The notes beneath the pieces are model-generated. The model saw only the letters and a list, made by a program, of their open reading frames with translations, was not told the origin of the DNA and ran no database searches. DNA of 64,000 nt from Scleroderma bovista (Eukaryota > Basidiomycota > Agaricomycetes > Boletales > Sclerodermataceae), in assembly GCA_037178675.1 (NCBI GenBank), contig JAYMGJ010000127.1, forward strand, positions 1-64,000, read 5' to 3'. Of this stretch, positions 12,981 to 26,100 are shown in pieces. The stretch's first letter is position 1; every line of letters starts with the position of its first letter. A program made the translations under genes and the position numbers.

Positions 12981-15290
12981 ACACCCACTCAGGAAGCTGC
13001 CCAAGAAGCAGATTTCCAAAGGATCAAACAGATGTATGTCTCCTTCCACTGCTACAACCTTGTTGTCAAGGCCCTTGCAGACCTCTTCCTTGACAACCCT
13101 GCCTTTACATTGAACCCTTACCTGACCTCCTGCTCACATGCTGCCATACATTTCATGCTTCCTGTCTCCATCCCACACATCCCTGAGGTGCCCCATGCTC
13201 CTGTTACCACCCATATTAGGCAATGGGTGACACAATTCAAAACCTTTTCCTTCAGCTTGTGCAGGGGAAAATTGACCTGCAGAACAGTATCCAGGCCCTT
13301 GCCAATGTGCAGCAGGGTCTTGGTGCCCCTGTGGAGGCCAAAGCACAAGGTGCTAAAAAGATTGTTGCTAAACCTGGGAACTATGACAGCTCCCCCCAGA
13401 TGTTCAGGGTATGGTGGAGCAAAATAGAGGTGTGGGTTCTCATGAACCAGAGGGCCAGCCTCCTTAGAAAAAATAGCAAAATAATGGCAACCATTCTCTC
13501 TAGGTTCAAGGGACCTAAAGCTGGGTGTTGGGCCCAGGTCAAACTGGACCACTATATGAGTCCAGAAGTTCAGCACCCCACTTGGGATGAGCTGCAGGCA
13601 GAGATAACCAGTTACTTTGTGCCTGGCAACAATGCAGACTGGGTCAAATTCCAACTGCTGAAGTTGTGCCAAGGACCTTGTCAGTGAGTGGATGAGTTTC
13701 TCATGGCTTTTGAGTCACTAAAAATTGAGAGTGAATGTCCTGATGCTTACGCTAGGGACTTGCTGGAGAGAAGCATGCAAAGGCAGGTTGTCATGATCGG
13801 TTCTCCTCAATGATCTTACCAGAAGGTCCAGGGTTGCAGGGGACTAATGAGGAGGTAAGTCCAGACACTAGTGGGTGCTAGTTAGTGCAGAGAATCAAGT
13901 CCAGGTCATATGGAGTAAGTCTGGGCACTAGGGAGCACAGGGAGCAAAGTTCGGGTTGTGTGGAGTAAGTCCAGATTGCAGGAAAGTAGTCCAGAGTTGG
14001 CCAGAGTTCAGGGGAACAGGATTGGATTAGGAGAGCATGGATGTAGTACAAACTGAGGAGTATCTTAGTTGAGATTTGATCTAAGGATCTACTAGGCCAG
14101 AGTACAGTAGTTTATATAGTAATGAGAACTAAGGTGAGTATATATGGTGACAAGTAAACACCTTAATAGTGGGACAAGGGATGGAGTGGAAACAGACAGG
14201 AAAATAATTCAGGGGCAGGAAAATAATCCAGAGCAGAAGCAGAAATGGGGAACTAGAATTACAGGGATGACAGAGAAAAAGCAGGAACAAGTGTGGTAAG
14301 AGGAACTAGGTCGGAACAGGACAGGTAAGGGTTGGAGGTGGACTTAACCAATGTTAAGTCTGGAGCAATGTCCAGGACCAGAGGAAGTAGGACCAGAGGA
14401 AGTGCAAGAGTGGAGGGAGTGCACAAGCAGAGGGAGTGCACTAGCAGAGGGAGTGTACAAGCAGGAGGAGGGCAGAGTAGCTGGAGGAAGGTCCAGAGTT
14501 GGACATGGGAATGTCCTAAGACATTGGTGGACCTAACAGAGGAAGTAGAGTGGAACAGGAGCAGACCTGAGCTGGAGTTGGATGTACCAGCCAGAGTTGG
14601 GCTAGATTGCAGACCAGACAAAGGGAGTGGCCAGACTGAGACCAGAGTACTAGTGACTAGCGGTAGGTACAGGTTTGACATGGTAGAGTTAGACTGCAGA
14701 TCTGTCTGGAGGAAGACAGGGGTTAGTCCCGAGGTGGAGATGGACATAGTGATCAGAGTTGAGCTGGAGATGGCCAGACTAGATCCAGAGTTGCGTCTAT
14801 GCCTAAGGAGAGGTCAGGTGGGCCAGGGTTAGACCAGAGTTGTGACTGGGAAAAGTATGGATATGACACAGGTCCTCCAATAGGTGTACCTCCTGGGAAA
14901 GGACAAAGGCACCTACCCCCAGCTAGCCACCTCAATCAGAACTGTTGGAAGGGCTCAGGAGTTCTTCTTGATAAATACGCAGGGCAATCCCTGCTATTAT
15001 CAACAAGGGGGCAGTTCTTCTCCTTATGGAGTCACCCCAGGTGCAGGTGCCCCAATGGATATCAGAGCTGCCCAGCAGCAAAATCAGCAAAGGAGTAAAG
15101 GGCTCCAATGCTATAATTGCCAGGGTTTCAGACACATCACTCGCTAGTGTCCCCAACTGTGTTGCCTGTGTCAAGGGCAACCCCAACAAACTTGGGCTGT
15201 ACAGCCCCAAGATGACAATGAACACATCAAGGCCATTCACAGTATGTCCTTCTCCAAAATGAGGGACTATTTCAAGAATTTAAAAGATTT
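12976..15290 (+). pseudogene. Retrotransposon gag gene split by a solo LTR
   Basis: From ATGACAACACCC at 12976 the frame runs to about 13220. It then shifts to MGDTIQNLFLQLVQGKIDLQ at 13223, a Ty3-type capsid region (FRVWWSKIEVWVLMNQRASL, WDELQAEITSYFVPGNN). It is cut at 13788 by a 1080-bp LTR and resumes in the same frame at 14874 once the LTR and one copy of the target duplication are removed. The end carries a zinc knuckle, CYNCQGFRH..., near 15111-15150. A TAG stop replaces a codon inside the knuckle, and others lie at 13687 and 14882. The parent protein would have been the nucleocapsid of a retrotransposon particle. No protease is recognisable. Confidence 0.75.
13789..14868 (+). repeat. 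Solo LTR with 5-bp target duplication
   Basis: The 1080-bp sequence starts TGTCATGATC and ends GATATGACA (inverted TGTCAT/ATGACA ends). It is flanked on both sides by CAGGT (13784-13788 and 14869-14873). It interrupts the gag frame exactly, so it inserted as a full element and later collapsed by LTR recombination. Related copies are at 15662-16875 and 32415-32528. Confidence 0.9.
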
Positions 15291-15299
15291 GAGAGTGAG

Positions 15300-15661
15300 G
15301 ATGTAACAGGCACCCTTGCTCTTGAGTCTGAGTTGGACAGTGCTGTAAGAGTCTTGGACTATCATCTCTCTTGTGCTAAGTCTTCTGAAGCACAGGATAT
15401 TTATAAATACCGCATCTCTCTTCTGGACAGTAAAATACAAAAAACCTACAAAAAATCTACTTTTGTAGTTTCTCCTGTCTCTATCTCTTTCAACAAGTAC
15501 TCTGTCCTGTCTGTAGATAGTGTGGATTGTAATGAATTGTCTGTAACTATTGCACCCTCTAAGGGAGTCCCTGCAAAGGGCTCAGCACCGGAGGTTAAAT
15601 TGTGTGTGCTTAATTCCCTGCCAGTTAATATTGTTTCTTTCCCTTTGGCATCTAAGGAACC
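15300..15661 (+). pseudogene. Retrotransposon gag-pol spacer remnant
   Basis: The frame from 15333 (MDSAVRVLDYHLSCAKSS, later SPVSISFNKYSVLSVDSVD) follows the gag zinc knuckle after several stops. It probably belongs to the same element, between gag and protease. I do not recognise a catalytic motif. It is cut off by the LTR starting at 15662. Confidence 0.4.
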
Positions 15662-16875
15662 TGTCAAGACCAGTTCTCCTCAATGATCTTACTAGGAGGT
15701 CCAGGGGTGCAGGGAACTAATGAGGAGGTAAGTCCAGACACTAGTAGGTGCTAGTTAGTGTGGAGAGTCAAGTCCGGGTCAAACGAACAAAGTCCAGGCA
15801 CTAGAGAAGCACAGGGAGTAAGTCCAGGTTTTTGCGGAGTAAGTCCGGACCGTGGGAAAGTGGTCTGGAGTTGAGCACAGCTTGTCCAGAGCGAATGACA
15901 TCCCAGAGGTGGGATAAGTCCTAAGAGGTCTAGCATCAAGTCCAGGACAGAGGTGGCTTTTGCCCTCATGCGAGTAGAAGACTTGCTAGGATTGGACATA
16001 GGACCAAGGGGACGAGATAGGACGGAGGCTGGAGTTGGCCAGAGTTCAAGAGTTCAGGTGAACAGATGGATTAGGAGAGCATAGAGGGTAGTACAGAGTG
16101 GGGAGTATCTTAGTCGAGATTTGATCTAAGGACTACTAGGCCGGAGTACAGTAGTTTATATAGGAGTGAAACTAAGGTGAGTTTATACGGTGACAAGTAA
16201 ACACCTTAATAGCAGGACAAGGGATGGAGCAGAAATGGACAGGAAAATAAAGCAGGTACAGGAAAATAAACTGGAGTGGAAGCAGAGACAGGGAACTAAA
16301 GATACAGGGACGACGGAGGAAAAGCAGGGACAGTGAAGTAAAGGGAACTAGGTCAGAAGAGGACAGGTAAGGGTCAGAGGTGGACTTAACTAATGTTAAG
16401 TCCAGAGCAATGTCCAGGACTGGAGGAAGTAGGACCAGAGGGAGTGTACAGGTGGAGGAAGGGCGGAGTAGCTGGAGGAAGGTCCAGAGTTGGACATGGA
16501 AATGTCCAAGGCCATTGGTGGACCTATCAGGGCAAGTGGAGCAGAACAGGAGCTGACCTGAGCCAGAGTTGGATGTACCATCCAGAGTTGGGCTATGTTG
16601 CAGACAAGACCAAGGGAGTGGCCGGACTGAAACCAGAGTAGCGACAAGTGGTAGGTACAGGTTTGACATGGCAGAGTTAGACCACAGATCTGTCTAGAGG
16701 AAGACAGGGGTTAGTCCTGAGGTGGAGATGGACACAGTGACCAGAGTTGGGCTGGAGTGCAGCTATGGGGCTGGAGATGGCCGGACTAGATCCGGAGTTG
16801 TGTCTATGCCTAAGGAGAGGTCAGGCAGGCCAGGGTTAGACCAGAGTTGCAACTGGGAAAAGTATGGATATGACA
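15662..16875 (+). repeat. Second LTR of the same family
   Basis: It starts TGTCAAGACC and ends GATATGACA, is 1214 bp long, and closely matches 13789-14868 with extra blocks near 15870-16030. The flanks (GAACC before, CCCAG after) do not match, so the target duplication has been lost or the copy is recombinant. Confidence 0.8.
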
Positions 16876-17092
16876 CCCAGGTCCACATTTAGCTTCCAAG
16901 TGCTGGATGATTTTATTCAGGATAATATGGAATATGGAACAACCACAATGAACTACTATAGTAAGCTGCAGAAAGTGACATCCAATGCACTCCTGCATTC
17001 TGTGCCAGTGAGTGAAGTAGCCCATTCATTACCATGGTACTGATGTAGCCATGACAGAATAGGTACAAGGAGCTCCTGAGAGTGTCCAGGGC

Positions 17093-17656
17093 ATGGAGAC
17101 TGCTGAAACTTCTCAAGTGGCAGGGATTTTATGCAGGGTTATCAGACCCTGGGCCAGGAGAGCTGGTCCTCTTTTGCCCAGCATGTCCTTAACCTGGGGT
17201 CAATATTCCACCCATGGGAGAGGTGGATCTTGCACAGTGAGTTATGATCTTGTACCCCTGACAAATCCCACTTATAATGGTAGCTGGAAATATGCTCACA
17301 TAATTGCAATGGATGGAAATTTCAAAGCCAAGCATATGTTGCTCAAATCAGCTCCTAGTAATGAGGTCTGGTTGATGGATGGGAAGGGATTCATGGTAAC
17401 ATCAGGGGCTTATAAAACATATTTAGCAGGGAGTGCAAATCAAATAGAGGTAGGTTATCCATCCATTGAGCCACAGTTATTTACCTACCCATGGTGGCTG
17501 TCAATGCCACAGTCAGAAATCAGACTGCAGCAATCACCAGGCAGTCAACCAGGCAAATTCAAAAATTCAAACAGAAGTCAGTTGGCTTCAACTGGACATG
17601 GCTGCTTTATTCCCCATGCCATGGTGGATTTTCAAAAGGGAGAGCAGTATGTCTGC
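17093..17656 (+). pseudogene. KDZ-type transposase fragment
   Basis: The reading YAHIIAMDGNFKAKHML is followed by GKGFMVTSGAYKTYLAGS. In another frame comes SDCSNHQAVNQANSK, and then GHGCFIPHAMVDFQKGE. These are consecutive conserved blocks of Kyakuja-Dileera-Zisupton transposases (the DGNF block carries a catalytic Asp). At least one frameshift lies between them (about 17520-17590). The similarity stops at 17656, exactly where the TGTCA repeat begins, so the gene was interrupted or joined there. Inactive. Confidence 0.75.
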
Positions 17657-20600
17657 TGTCATGCACCAAATGTGTTTGGTACTGTGGACATGGAGAAAGT
17701 TAGCTGATAAAACCAATGTGAAGAACACACCCAAGATCTGTTGAAAGATTGTCCCAACTTGAGGGATACAGACAGCCCTTGCTATTCATATCACACAAAG
17801 TCAAGACTATCCTTATGTGAAGCATGAGTACAAGCTCGTCATAGTCATCTATCACACAAGAATGACTATCCTGGAGCAAGGGATGACTGCTGACATCTAG
17901 CAGTCATCACTCACACGAGAACCACCAAGAAGCAGAAAGAATCCAAGGAATGATGACTATTTTGGTATGAGAAAGGAATGCAACCTTCTGCAATCCAACT
18001 CTCATACCAGAACAACCAAAGAAGCAGAAGAAACAATAGCGAAATAAAGGAGAAAGAGAACAATTATTTTCAGCACGTTCTCCTTGTCAGTCCTGCATCA
18101 CACACATACTTTGGTTGTCTCAAGTCTATCATTAGACTTGAAAATTCATACCTGGTCATTTCTGTGTCTCCTGAGTCCTCTGGATATGGTCCTTTCATCC
18201 CAGAGTCCTGTCACATCCATATTCCTCTGTCATTCATCTTGCTTCTCTGGACATGTCAAATCTGCTACTCTTGTTTTGCTTCCCTGCTATCCCACAGCAA
18301 ACATGAATGATACAGTACTCTAGAATTCTTCTTAGGAGCCCTAATAGAGTTCAGAACCTTCCCCTTATTGCTCAAGGGAAGACTGCTCTCTGGGAGCACC
18401 AATTTTCATGTTTTTGCTCTACAGAAGCTCAACCCAAGGGATTTGTGACACTCTGTGACCAGCTGTGACTCTACTTCACATTCCAGGCCCCCTGACACTG
18501 CTCTTCTGGTCAGATCAATTCTTTTATTATCCCCCAGCCACTCCCATCAGTGGCACTGCTTCAGAAGCTCATCTCCAGATCTAAAGTTCAATAAATCATA
18601 GGTTGTGCTTCCCTTCTTTCTGAGTCATACAGAGTCACTCTGGCTCACTCTGACTCACTCTGCTGTGCATTATTCATCCCCTCTTGGCATTACTAATCTC
18701 CATTACTCCCCTTACCAATCACTTACCAATCATCCTTCAAATCATGCTTATTATGCTGCTTATCAATTCATGACTCATGCCCCTATGATTCATATGCATT
18801 ATATCATCACATATGCTCATTTAGCTTCAATCAACTCATCCCATGCTTTCCCCCCTCTCTTTTGGGCCCCATGCAATGATTTTTCCATATTCTTGGTTAT
18901 GCACCCCTTTTTACCTATGTTTTTGCTCTTTCTTTTGGCTCAGCAGCTTGTTTAGGCTCTCCCCATTGATGACTCAGCCTGATTACACTGCTTACTGATT
19001 GCTTACCAAGCACTTAGTCATTTGTGCTTACAGGGCCACAGCCCCTCCTGTATATAAACCAGCAGCCAAAGGCTGCAAGGAAGTGTCTGCTTCCCCCTCA
19101 ATAAAGCAACCACAGTCACTCTCACTCACTGTCTATAAGCTCTATCTCTGTCTTTGGACTTGTAGGTCACCCAGTGCTGGCCTAAAGCTCCTATATTGCT
19201 GTTTATCAGATATATCTTGTATCTCATCATTTCTCTAGGCTGAAGTGCAGTCTAGGATGTCTATCCATTCCTATCCATCACTTTCCATCACATTCTTGAA
19301 GCAGGAACCATCCCCTTGCTTCCCCTTGCTTCCCCTTGCTTCCCCTTGCTTCCCCTTGCTTCCCCTCTGCTCCACCACTGCTACTGCACCCCTATTGCTG
19401 TTGCATCATTGCTCCTCAATCCCAGGACTCTTCCTAACCACTGTGGGAGGCTGAAGAGGAGTCATTACCATGCCCTATTGCATATATTCCCCATCAGAAG
19501 CCCTTCCCTTCCCTCCTGCATCCTGCCTGAAGGTGTGCAGCACATCCCCCTGAGGAGATTAAATACCAGATCCGCAAAGGAAGACCACCACTCGCTTTTC
19601 CTGTCATTTGGTGTTGGTTGTTGATTGTTCTGACCTCTTCCCTCACTTATGCACACACCACGGTAGGACAGCCCATGGTATGTCTACCTGCTTCAATCCA
19701 TCTGCTGTGAGTCAAAGTGAGGGTTTAGGTCAAAACAACAACCCAAACACAACACCAACAAAGGACTATGAAAAAGTGCAAGTGGTGGTTTGCCTCTGCA
19801 GTGTCCAGAGAGGATATGCTGAGGAGGGGGGGAAGGGGATCTACACCAACAGGGTGATGCAGACAGTGATGCAGGATACTCCTTGGGTACAGGAGTAATA
19901 GATGACAAAGGGGATAAGGGTCTGGACTCTTCCTAAAGCCTAGGAAGTGTCAAAGCGGGGATTGAGTTGAGTGGGACTGAAGTAGCGATACTACACCTAG
20001 AGATTGGTGCAGCAGAGGGGCAAGGGGGCTCCTGACGTCCAGGGGCAATGGGAGATGAAGGATTGACAGGCTAGACTCCACTTGAGCCTAGAGAAAGACT
20101 TTGACTTGAATAGATTGAATAAAACTTGAATAACAGAGTCTTTAGACCTTCACTGAAGCCTACAAGACTCAAAGAGCTGAGGGGATACTGATTGAGAGAG
20201 TCTGAGAGAGGGATAATTTCATGCTATTGGGTCTTTTTTCACTGGGCTGAGCCCAGGGGTTTAAATACATGAGGGGACACAGCATTGAAGTACAAAAAGA
20301 GAAGGGAATAAGCAGAATTTGTCAAGGATTGGTAAGGGATTGGTAAGAGCTTTGTAAGGGGTTTGTAAGCGATCAGTAAGCAAGGGATAAGCAGGAATGA
20401 GTAAGCTGCATGACAAGACTGATTGGTAAGGGAGTGGGTCATCAGCTGAGTAATATGCCAAAAATGTGAAAGGGATAGAGTAATACTGATGACAGGAGAG
20501 CATCAGTAAGCAAGGGATAAGTCACTTGCACAGCAGAAGAAGTCATTGATGCACTGCCCAAGAAGTTTGATGGGAGGCTGTGTACCATCAGGAATTTGAT

Positions 20601-21761
20601 GGGAGAACAATAGGGAAGATCTGGGATAAATAGGGGAATTGATCCAAGACAGAACAGCCACAAGAAGGGTACCAGGGGTCCAGAGGTCTTTGGGGGGGTC
20701 AGCATACACTAAGGTATAGTGCATATGTTCTAGTGCCACTGAAGCGCAACCATGGGCTCCCTTGATGAGCTCTCTTCTGGGAAAGAAGGAGAGAGGGTTC
20801 TTCTTCCTAACAGCACTATAAAGTTGGGGTACAACTGTCATGGTGGTGAGGGATGCCATCTGAAAGTGGGGAAGCGGACAGAGTACTGAATTTGATGCAT
20901 CCAGGGAAGTGAGACAAATGACAGAGGAAGATGGACATGGCAAGTATCTGGGAGGAAGGGACCATAGGCTGAGGGCTCAGGGGACACAGAGACAACCAGA
21001 GAAGACTTTTCAAGCTTGACAATAGACCTAAGATGACCAAAGTACGTCCTTGATGCAGGACTGACAAGGAGAACATGCTGGCCAAGAACGAGGGGGACTG
21101 AGGGAGCAGGCTGGGAAGATATGTGCCAGACAGTGCATGGGAACTCTGGGAGAGGCTGTCCTAAGAGCAGGACATAGTGGAGATCTGCAGCAATAGTGGA
21201 GAAACAATCCAGAGAAAATACAGACTCCATAGTGAGCGATGAGACGAACGTCTGGATTGTGGGGGGAATATCTCCGTGGGAAATGAACGGACTTGCATCA
21301 GAACTTGACAGGCAGATAGACCACGTTCTAGGCTCTCTGATGGTATAGTCACATGCCCAATAGCTTAAGAAATGGCAGAGCTATTCAAAATATCAGAATG
21401 CCAGCACTGGGCACCTAAAAATGACATTTGGGCGCTAAAAATCATTTCTTCTCTTTCTCCTTTGTTTCTCCATCAATTCTTCGGCTTCTTTGATCATTCT
21501 GATATGGGAGTTGGACTGCAGAGGTGTGCATTCCTTTCTCATACCATAATGACATTATTCCTTCAGTTTCTTCTGCTTCTTGGTGGTTCTTGTGCGAGGG
21601 ATGACTGTCAGTGTTGGCATTCATCTCTTGCATCAGAATAGTCTTCTTGTGCAATAGATGGCTATGATGAGGGTCTGTCGTGCCTATCCTTCGCATAAGG
21701 ATCATTTGATATAGGCATTATCTTCCATGTTCACTGTATCAAACCTGTTTGGTGTGTGACA
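17657..21761. repeat. Imperfect palindrome of about 4.1 kb from two head-to-head LTR-like repeats
   Basis: The left end TGTCATGCACCAAA (17657) is mirrored by TTTGGTGTGTGACA ending at 21761. Inside, matching pairs run in opposite orientation. Examples are CACCAAGAAGCAGAA (17930 versus about 21570), HVLLVSPAS.TYFG (18080 versus about 21070 minus), a TATA-containing promoter-like stretch (tgtatataaacc at about 19050 versus atgtatttaaac near 20270 minus) and tctctaggct.aagtg (19233 versus about 20100 minus). The symmetry axis lies near 19690, between gacctcttccctcac and gtgagggtttaggtc. Each arm is about 2 kb, with an extra 0.3 kb in the right arm. It may be two inverted solo LTRs or a foldback element. 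Confidence 0.65.
19311..19366. repeat. 10-bp tandem repeat
   Basis: Five perfect copies of tccccttgct plus a partial sixth. Confidence 0.95.
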
Positions 21762-21964
21762 GCGGTCACAGTCTTTTCGAGGGCACTTGCCAGGTCAACA
21801 CTCATCTAGCTCCTCAGAGACGTCCCCCACAAAAGGGGTTGGTGTCTACATACAAATAATTAGCTTGAATAACTGCCCAGTTGCTGACAAAATACATACT
21901 CCTGGGGGTGTAGGGACACGTTTTCATACCAAGCTGCTGAACCGATGAGGGGCCATGGGCAAAT

Positions 21965-22075
21965 GCAGGACTGGCATTGGCTTTCGCAGGACTGGCATTG
22001 GCTTTCGCAGGACTGGCATTGGCTTTCACAGGACTGGCATTAAGTTTTGTGGGACTGGTGTTGGGTTTTGTGGGA
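21965..22075. repeat. 21-bp tandem repeat
   Basis: About five units of gcaggactggcattggctttc, the last two diverged. On the minus strand they encode repeated ANASPAK heptapeptides, but no gene is assigned. Confidence 0.85.
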
Positions 22076-22254
22076 CAACTTCAGTCGCATTTACCATGAT
22101 TGAACCCACTTGGGATTGACTGCCAATAGACTGGGTTGCAGGCCATGTACCTCTGCTTCAAGAGGTCCACTGAGGGAGGTCTGTGCTGACAGAGCACAAT
22201 GTAATCTATGCAGATTTACACGTCAGTAATCAGAGGACTGTTCAAAGAATACAA

Positions 22255-22940
22255 CTAAACCATAGGGGGTAATGTTAATGAGTTCACAACCCTCTCATCC
22301 ATTTCTGCAGCTTGCTCATGATTGCTGTCTTCGTCCTGTAGGCTGTCTTCAGTGATGTGATTGTCATTGGCCCCACCGAACAATGGCCAATAGTAAGTGC
22401 TGTACTGTTGATCATCAGTCCATCTTTGCTGCATGTTAGCATTCTGTCCTCCTGTTATGGAAAGCATGGGGTTTGGTGAATTTTGAGTTGCCATGGTGTC
22501 TGGTTGATAGCCACGATTGGTAGTGGGGGTGGGTGCTGTCTGCTTATTACTCTGTTGCTGATTTTTGGCAAAAACCTCTGCCCCTAATTGCCAAGGCATC
22601 CATTAGTAGGACAAGTCTGGCATACAAAGTGAAGTTAGTACTCACGAAAAGCCTCAGAATGTGGGGTTGGCCTTGACACCCTGCTTCCCCAACCAAGTGG
22701 TTGGACTTGATTAACCTGGAAGTCGTCATTTTCAAGCCCTTCATCATGGTCTTCATGCATCTTGCACCAGAGAGTACCAGAGTCAATGAGACTGACAAAG
22801 TGGAGGTGGGAAGATGAACATGGTGACTGCCCACAAAAATGCCAGTGAATATATACTAGTTGATATGTCAGAGTTACACCTGCCAGCCTGGAGTTCAATC
22901 CACTCCTGCCAGCCAAAATACAAGCACTTGACCCTGGCAC
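22255..22940 (-). other. Unrecognised minus-strand reading frames beside the Plavaka gene
   Basis: Two frames could be spliced. One (from 22940) contains HLHFVSLIDSGTLWCKMHED. The other (from 22599) contains MATQNSPNPMLSITGGQ and an acidic stretch (DSLQDEDSNHEQAAEMDE). I recognise no domain. Being head to head with the Plavaka transposase, they could be an accessory gene of that transposon, but this is only position-based. Confidence 0.3.
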
Positions 22941-23143
22941 TTGAAGCCAGTCTGAATCAAGTCATGTTTGAATAAATCAGTGTTGAGCGACCCTTGAAGC
23001 GTGGAAGTTGACTCGTCCTTTGGTCGAGTCTTACAATCATCATGCCTCCATGCCACTTTTGCCATGTGCCTTTCGCCAATCAAACAACTGCATGACAGCA
23101 TGAAGCCCTGGCACCCGCATGCCGAAAAGCTCGTGATCAGCTA

Positions 23144-26100
23144 TTGAGCAACCTCTGGGCTTCTTGGAACACAGGACTCACCTCTCGCCTTCGAAATGCT
23201 GCCGCTGCCACTGAGAACTTCTGGGCTGGCACTGAAAATGGCACTGTATCATCTTGGGATGATGGTCCTTCAATACACAATGAGAGTGCACCTGTGCATG
23301 ATGGGAGTACACCTGTTCAGCTCATGGGCCAACATGCACATGTTGAGGACTTACCTGATGACGACTGGATAGGCCAATCATGGCAAGAAGAGTTCCTGCC
23401 TCACCTAAATGCAGGCGCTAGCCATGGTGTTGCTTCCACACAGTTTGAAAACTTTCGGGATGAAGAAGTACTTGAAGGAGGCAAGATATGGGGCCCATTT
23501 AAGAGTGAAGAAGAATGGGAGTTGGCAAAATGGCTCATCAAGAACGTTGGTCACACCCAGGCTGAAAATTTCCTGTGGTTGAATATTGTAAGCCATACAG
23601 TACTGACCAGTCAGACATGAAGTGGACTTACGTCTGTGACCTCTGATGGTTGGCAGATCCAAAATAAACTCCAACCAACATTCCAAAATAAGGCCAACCT
23701 GTTGAACACAGTAGATCAGTTGCCTTGTAGTGTGGACTGGAAGTGTGAATGTCTCACACTGACTGGTGACATAAGAGATGACGATGGTCATGCACAAACA
23801 GAGGAATTGGAGCTCTGGTTCCGAGATCCTGTTGAGTGTGTCCATGAGTTGATTGGGAACCCGGCATTTAATGGTGGGATGAAGTTCACCCCAGAATGTC
23901 TCTACACCGGTAAAGACAGTAGCGACCACGTTATTAATGAAATGTGGACAGCCGATTGGTGGTGAGACATGCAAGTGCGTTGATACCACTGCTCATGTAA
24001 GATCCAATCAGCTAATCCACTCAATTCACTTTAAGATGCGCCTACCAGAGGGAGCAACAATTGCCCCAGTGGTCTTGGCATCCGACAAGACCCAACTCAC
24101 CCACCTATGAGGTGACAAATCTGCCTGGCCCATATACCTGACAATCAGAAATATTAGCAAAGATCTGCATGCGCAGGTGTCATTGCATGCAACCATCTTG
24201 GCTGGATACATACCTGTTGGCAAGTTCAACAACTTCTCAGAGAAAACCCGACCAATAGCATGATACTGACTCTTCCATCATTGCATGGCCTTGATCCTTG
24301 CATCGCTAGTGAACGCGGCACAGTCAGGCATCAATATGACATGTGCAGACTCTGCTATCCGCTGGATATTCCCAATCCTGGCAGCATACCTAGCCAACTA
24401 CCCTGAACAGTGCCTTGTTGCATGTTGCATGGAGAACTGCTGTCTGCTATGCAAAATCAATCCAAATGCTAGAGGAGAAAATATATGTGGTCCAAAGCAG
24501 GACATGACACAATCCTTGGACTTACTTATGCTTCATGAAACCCAACCTTCAACTGCGCTCAGGCAAGAAATGAAAACTATTGGCTTGCGTGCAGTATACC
24601 CACCATTCTGGATGGACTTGCCACACACAGATATCTTCCAGGTGTTCACACCTGATTTGCTCCATTAACTCCACAAGGGAGTCTTTAAGGAGCATCTGGT
24701 AAAATGGTCAGTGGCGATCATTGGTGACGAGGAGATCGACACATGCTTCAAATGCATGACATCCCATCCTGGCCTCCGGCAGTTCAAAAACAGGATCTTG
24801 TCAGTTAGTCAATGGACTGGGAAAGAGCATAAAGAAATGCAGAAAGTATTTCTGGGTCTCATTGCAGGCAGCACTGAACCACGCTTCATTTGGGCTGTAC
24901 AGGTGGTCACTGATTTTATATTCTATTCTTCTCTTCGATCACACACCTTGCATACCCTTTGAGCCCTCAAAACCGCACTTGACGAGTTCCACACAAATAA
25001 GGATGTATTTATCGAGCTTGGAGGTCAGCAAGCAACACATTTTAACATCCCAAAGATCCACTCAATGCAACACTATGTTGAGCTGATCAAGTGGTTTGGA
25101 TCAGCAGATGGATTCAATACTGAGAGTCCTGAGCGATTGCACATTGATTACGCCAAGGAAGCTTACCATGCAAGCAATAGAAAGGACTTTATCACCCAGA
25201 TGACAGTTTGGCTCTGCCGACAGGAATCCATTGATCGTTTCGACACATATCTTAACTGGAAAAAGAGCAAGTGTGATGTGTTGGCTGGAGGGATAGAAAG
25301 AGAGATGAGGGAAGAGTGTGAAGCAGAGCTTGAAGACAATGATGGTGTTGTAGAGATGCAGTGTGGATCAGGTGAGGATGGCAATGCAGCAATTTCACAC
25401 ACGCCCCAAACTCAGACTCCAATGCCCTTGACCACCATGTACTGTCTCCCTTCATCGCATCCACGACACCTATGACAAATCCCAGCAGGAAAAATCATAT
25501 CAGACCTGCATGCCACTTACTTCCTTCCTCCTTCCTGCACTCACGTCATTTTTCTGTGGTCAAGGTTCACTGTACGTCCCCCACATAATCAACACATTCA
25601 ACATGTACTCGTGTTTGGTTTTTTGTCTTCCAAATATTCCTGAGGTATCTGCAGGCAAAGAGAAGAATATTGTTAGGGCTTGTCTTCTGATAAGCCGCGG
25701 TCCCCATCATCCAACTGAACATGTACATCTTGACTTCACACTGATCTGCACAAGTGAAAAGAACCCTTCGACTGACAGGACTGGTTTGGAAGGTTAGTTA
25801 ACACTTCTGAGCCTGACATTCAGCTAACAGATACTGGGTACAGGGCTTCGCATCACACAACTACGAGCAATCTTCAACCTTCCAACTTATTACCCCAAGA
25901 TACTAGTTGACCAGGTTAAAACCCCCCTCATCTATATCAAGTGGTTCACACTGTTTCACTCCTGTGATCCTAACACTGGCATGTTTGTTGTCTCTAGGTC
26001 CACTCGAATGCACCACACCTTTGCAGAGGTGATACCTATTGGGCGAGTTGTGCACAGCTGCCATCTAATCCCTGATTTTGGAAGTGAGATGGACCAAAGG

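Noticed and set aside
13789..16875. The two LTRs as the pair of one complete retrotransposon
   Set aside because: Gag sequence lies outside the left LTR and continues directly across it, and the left LTR has its own perfect target duplication, so it is a solo LTR.
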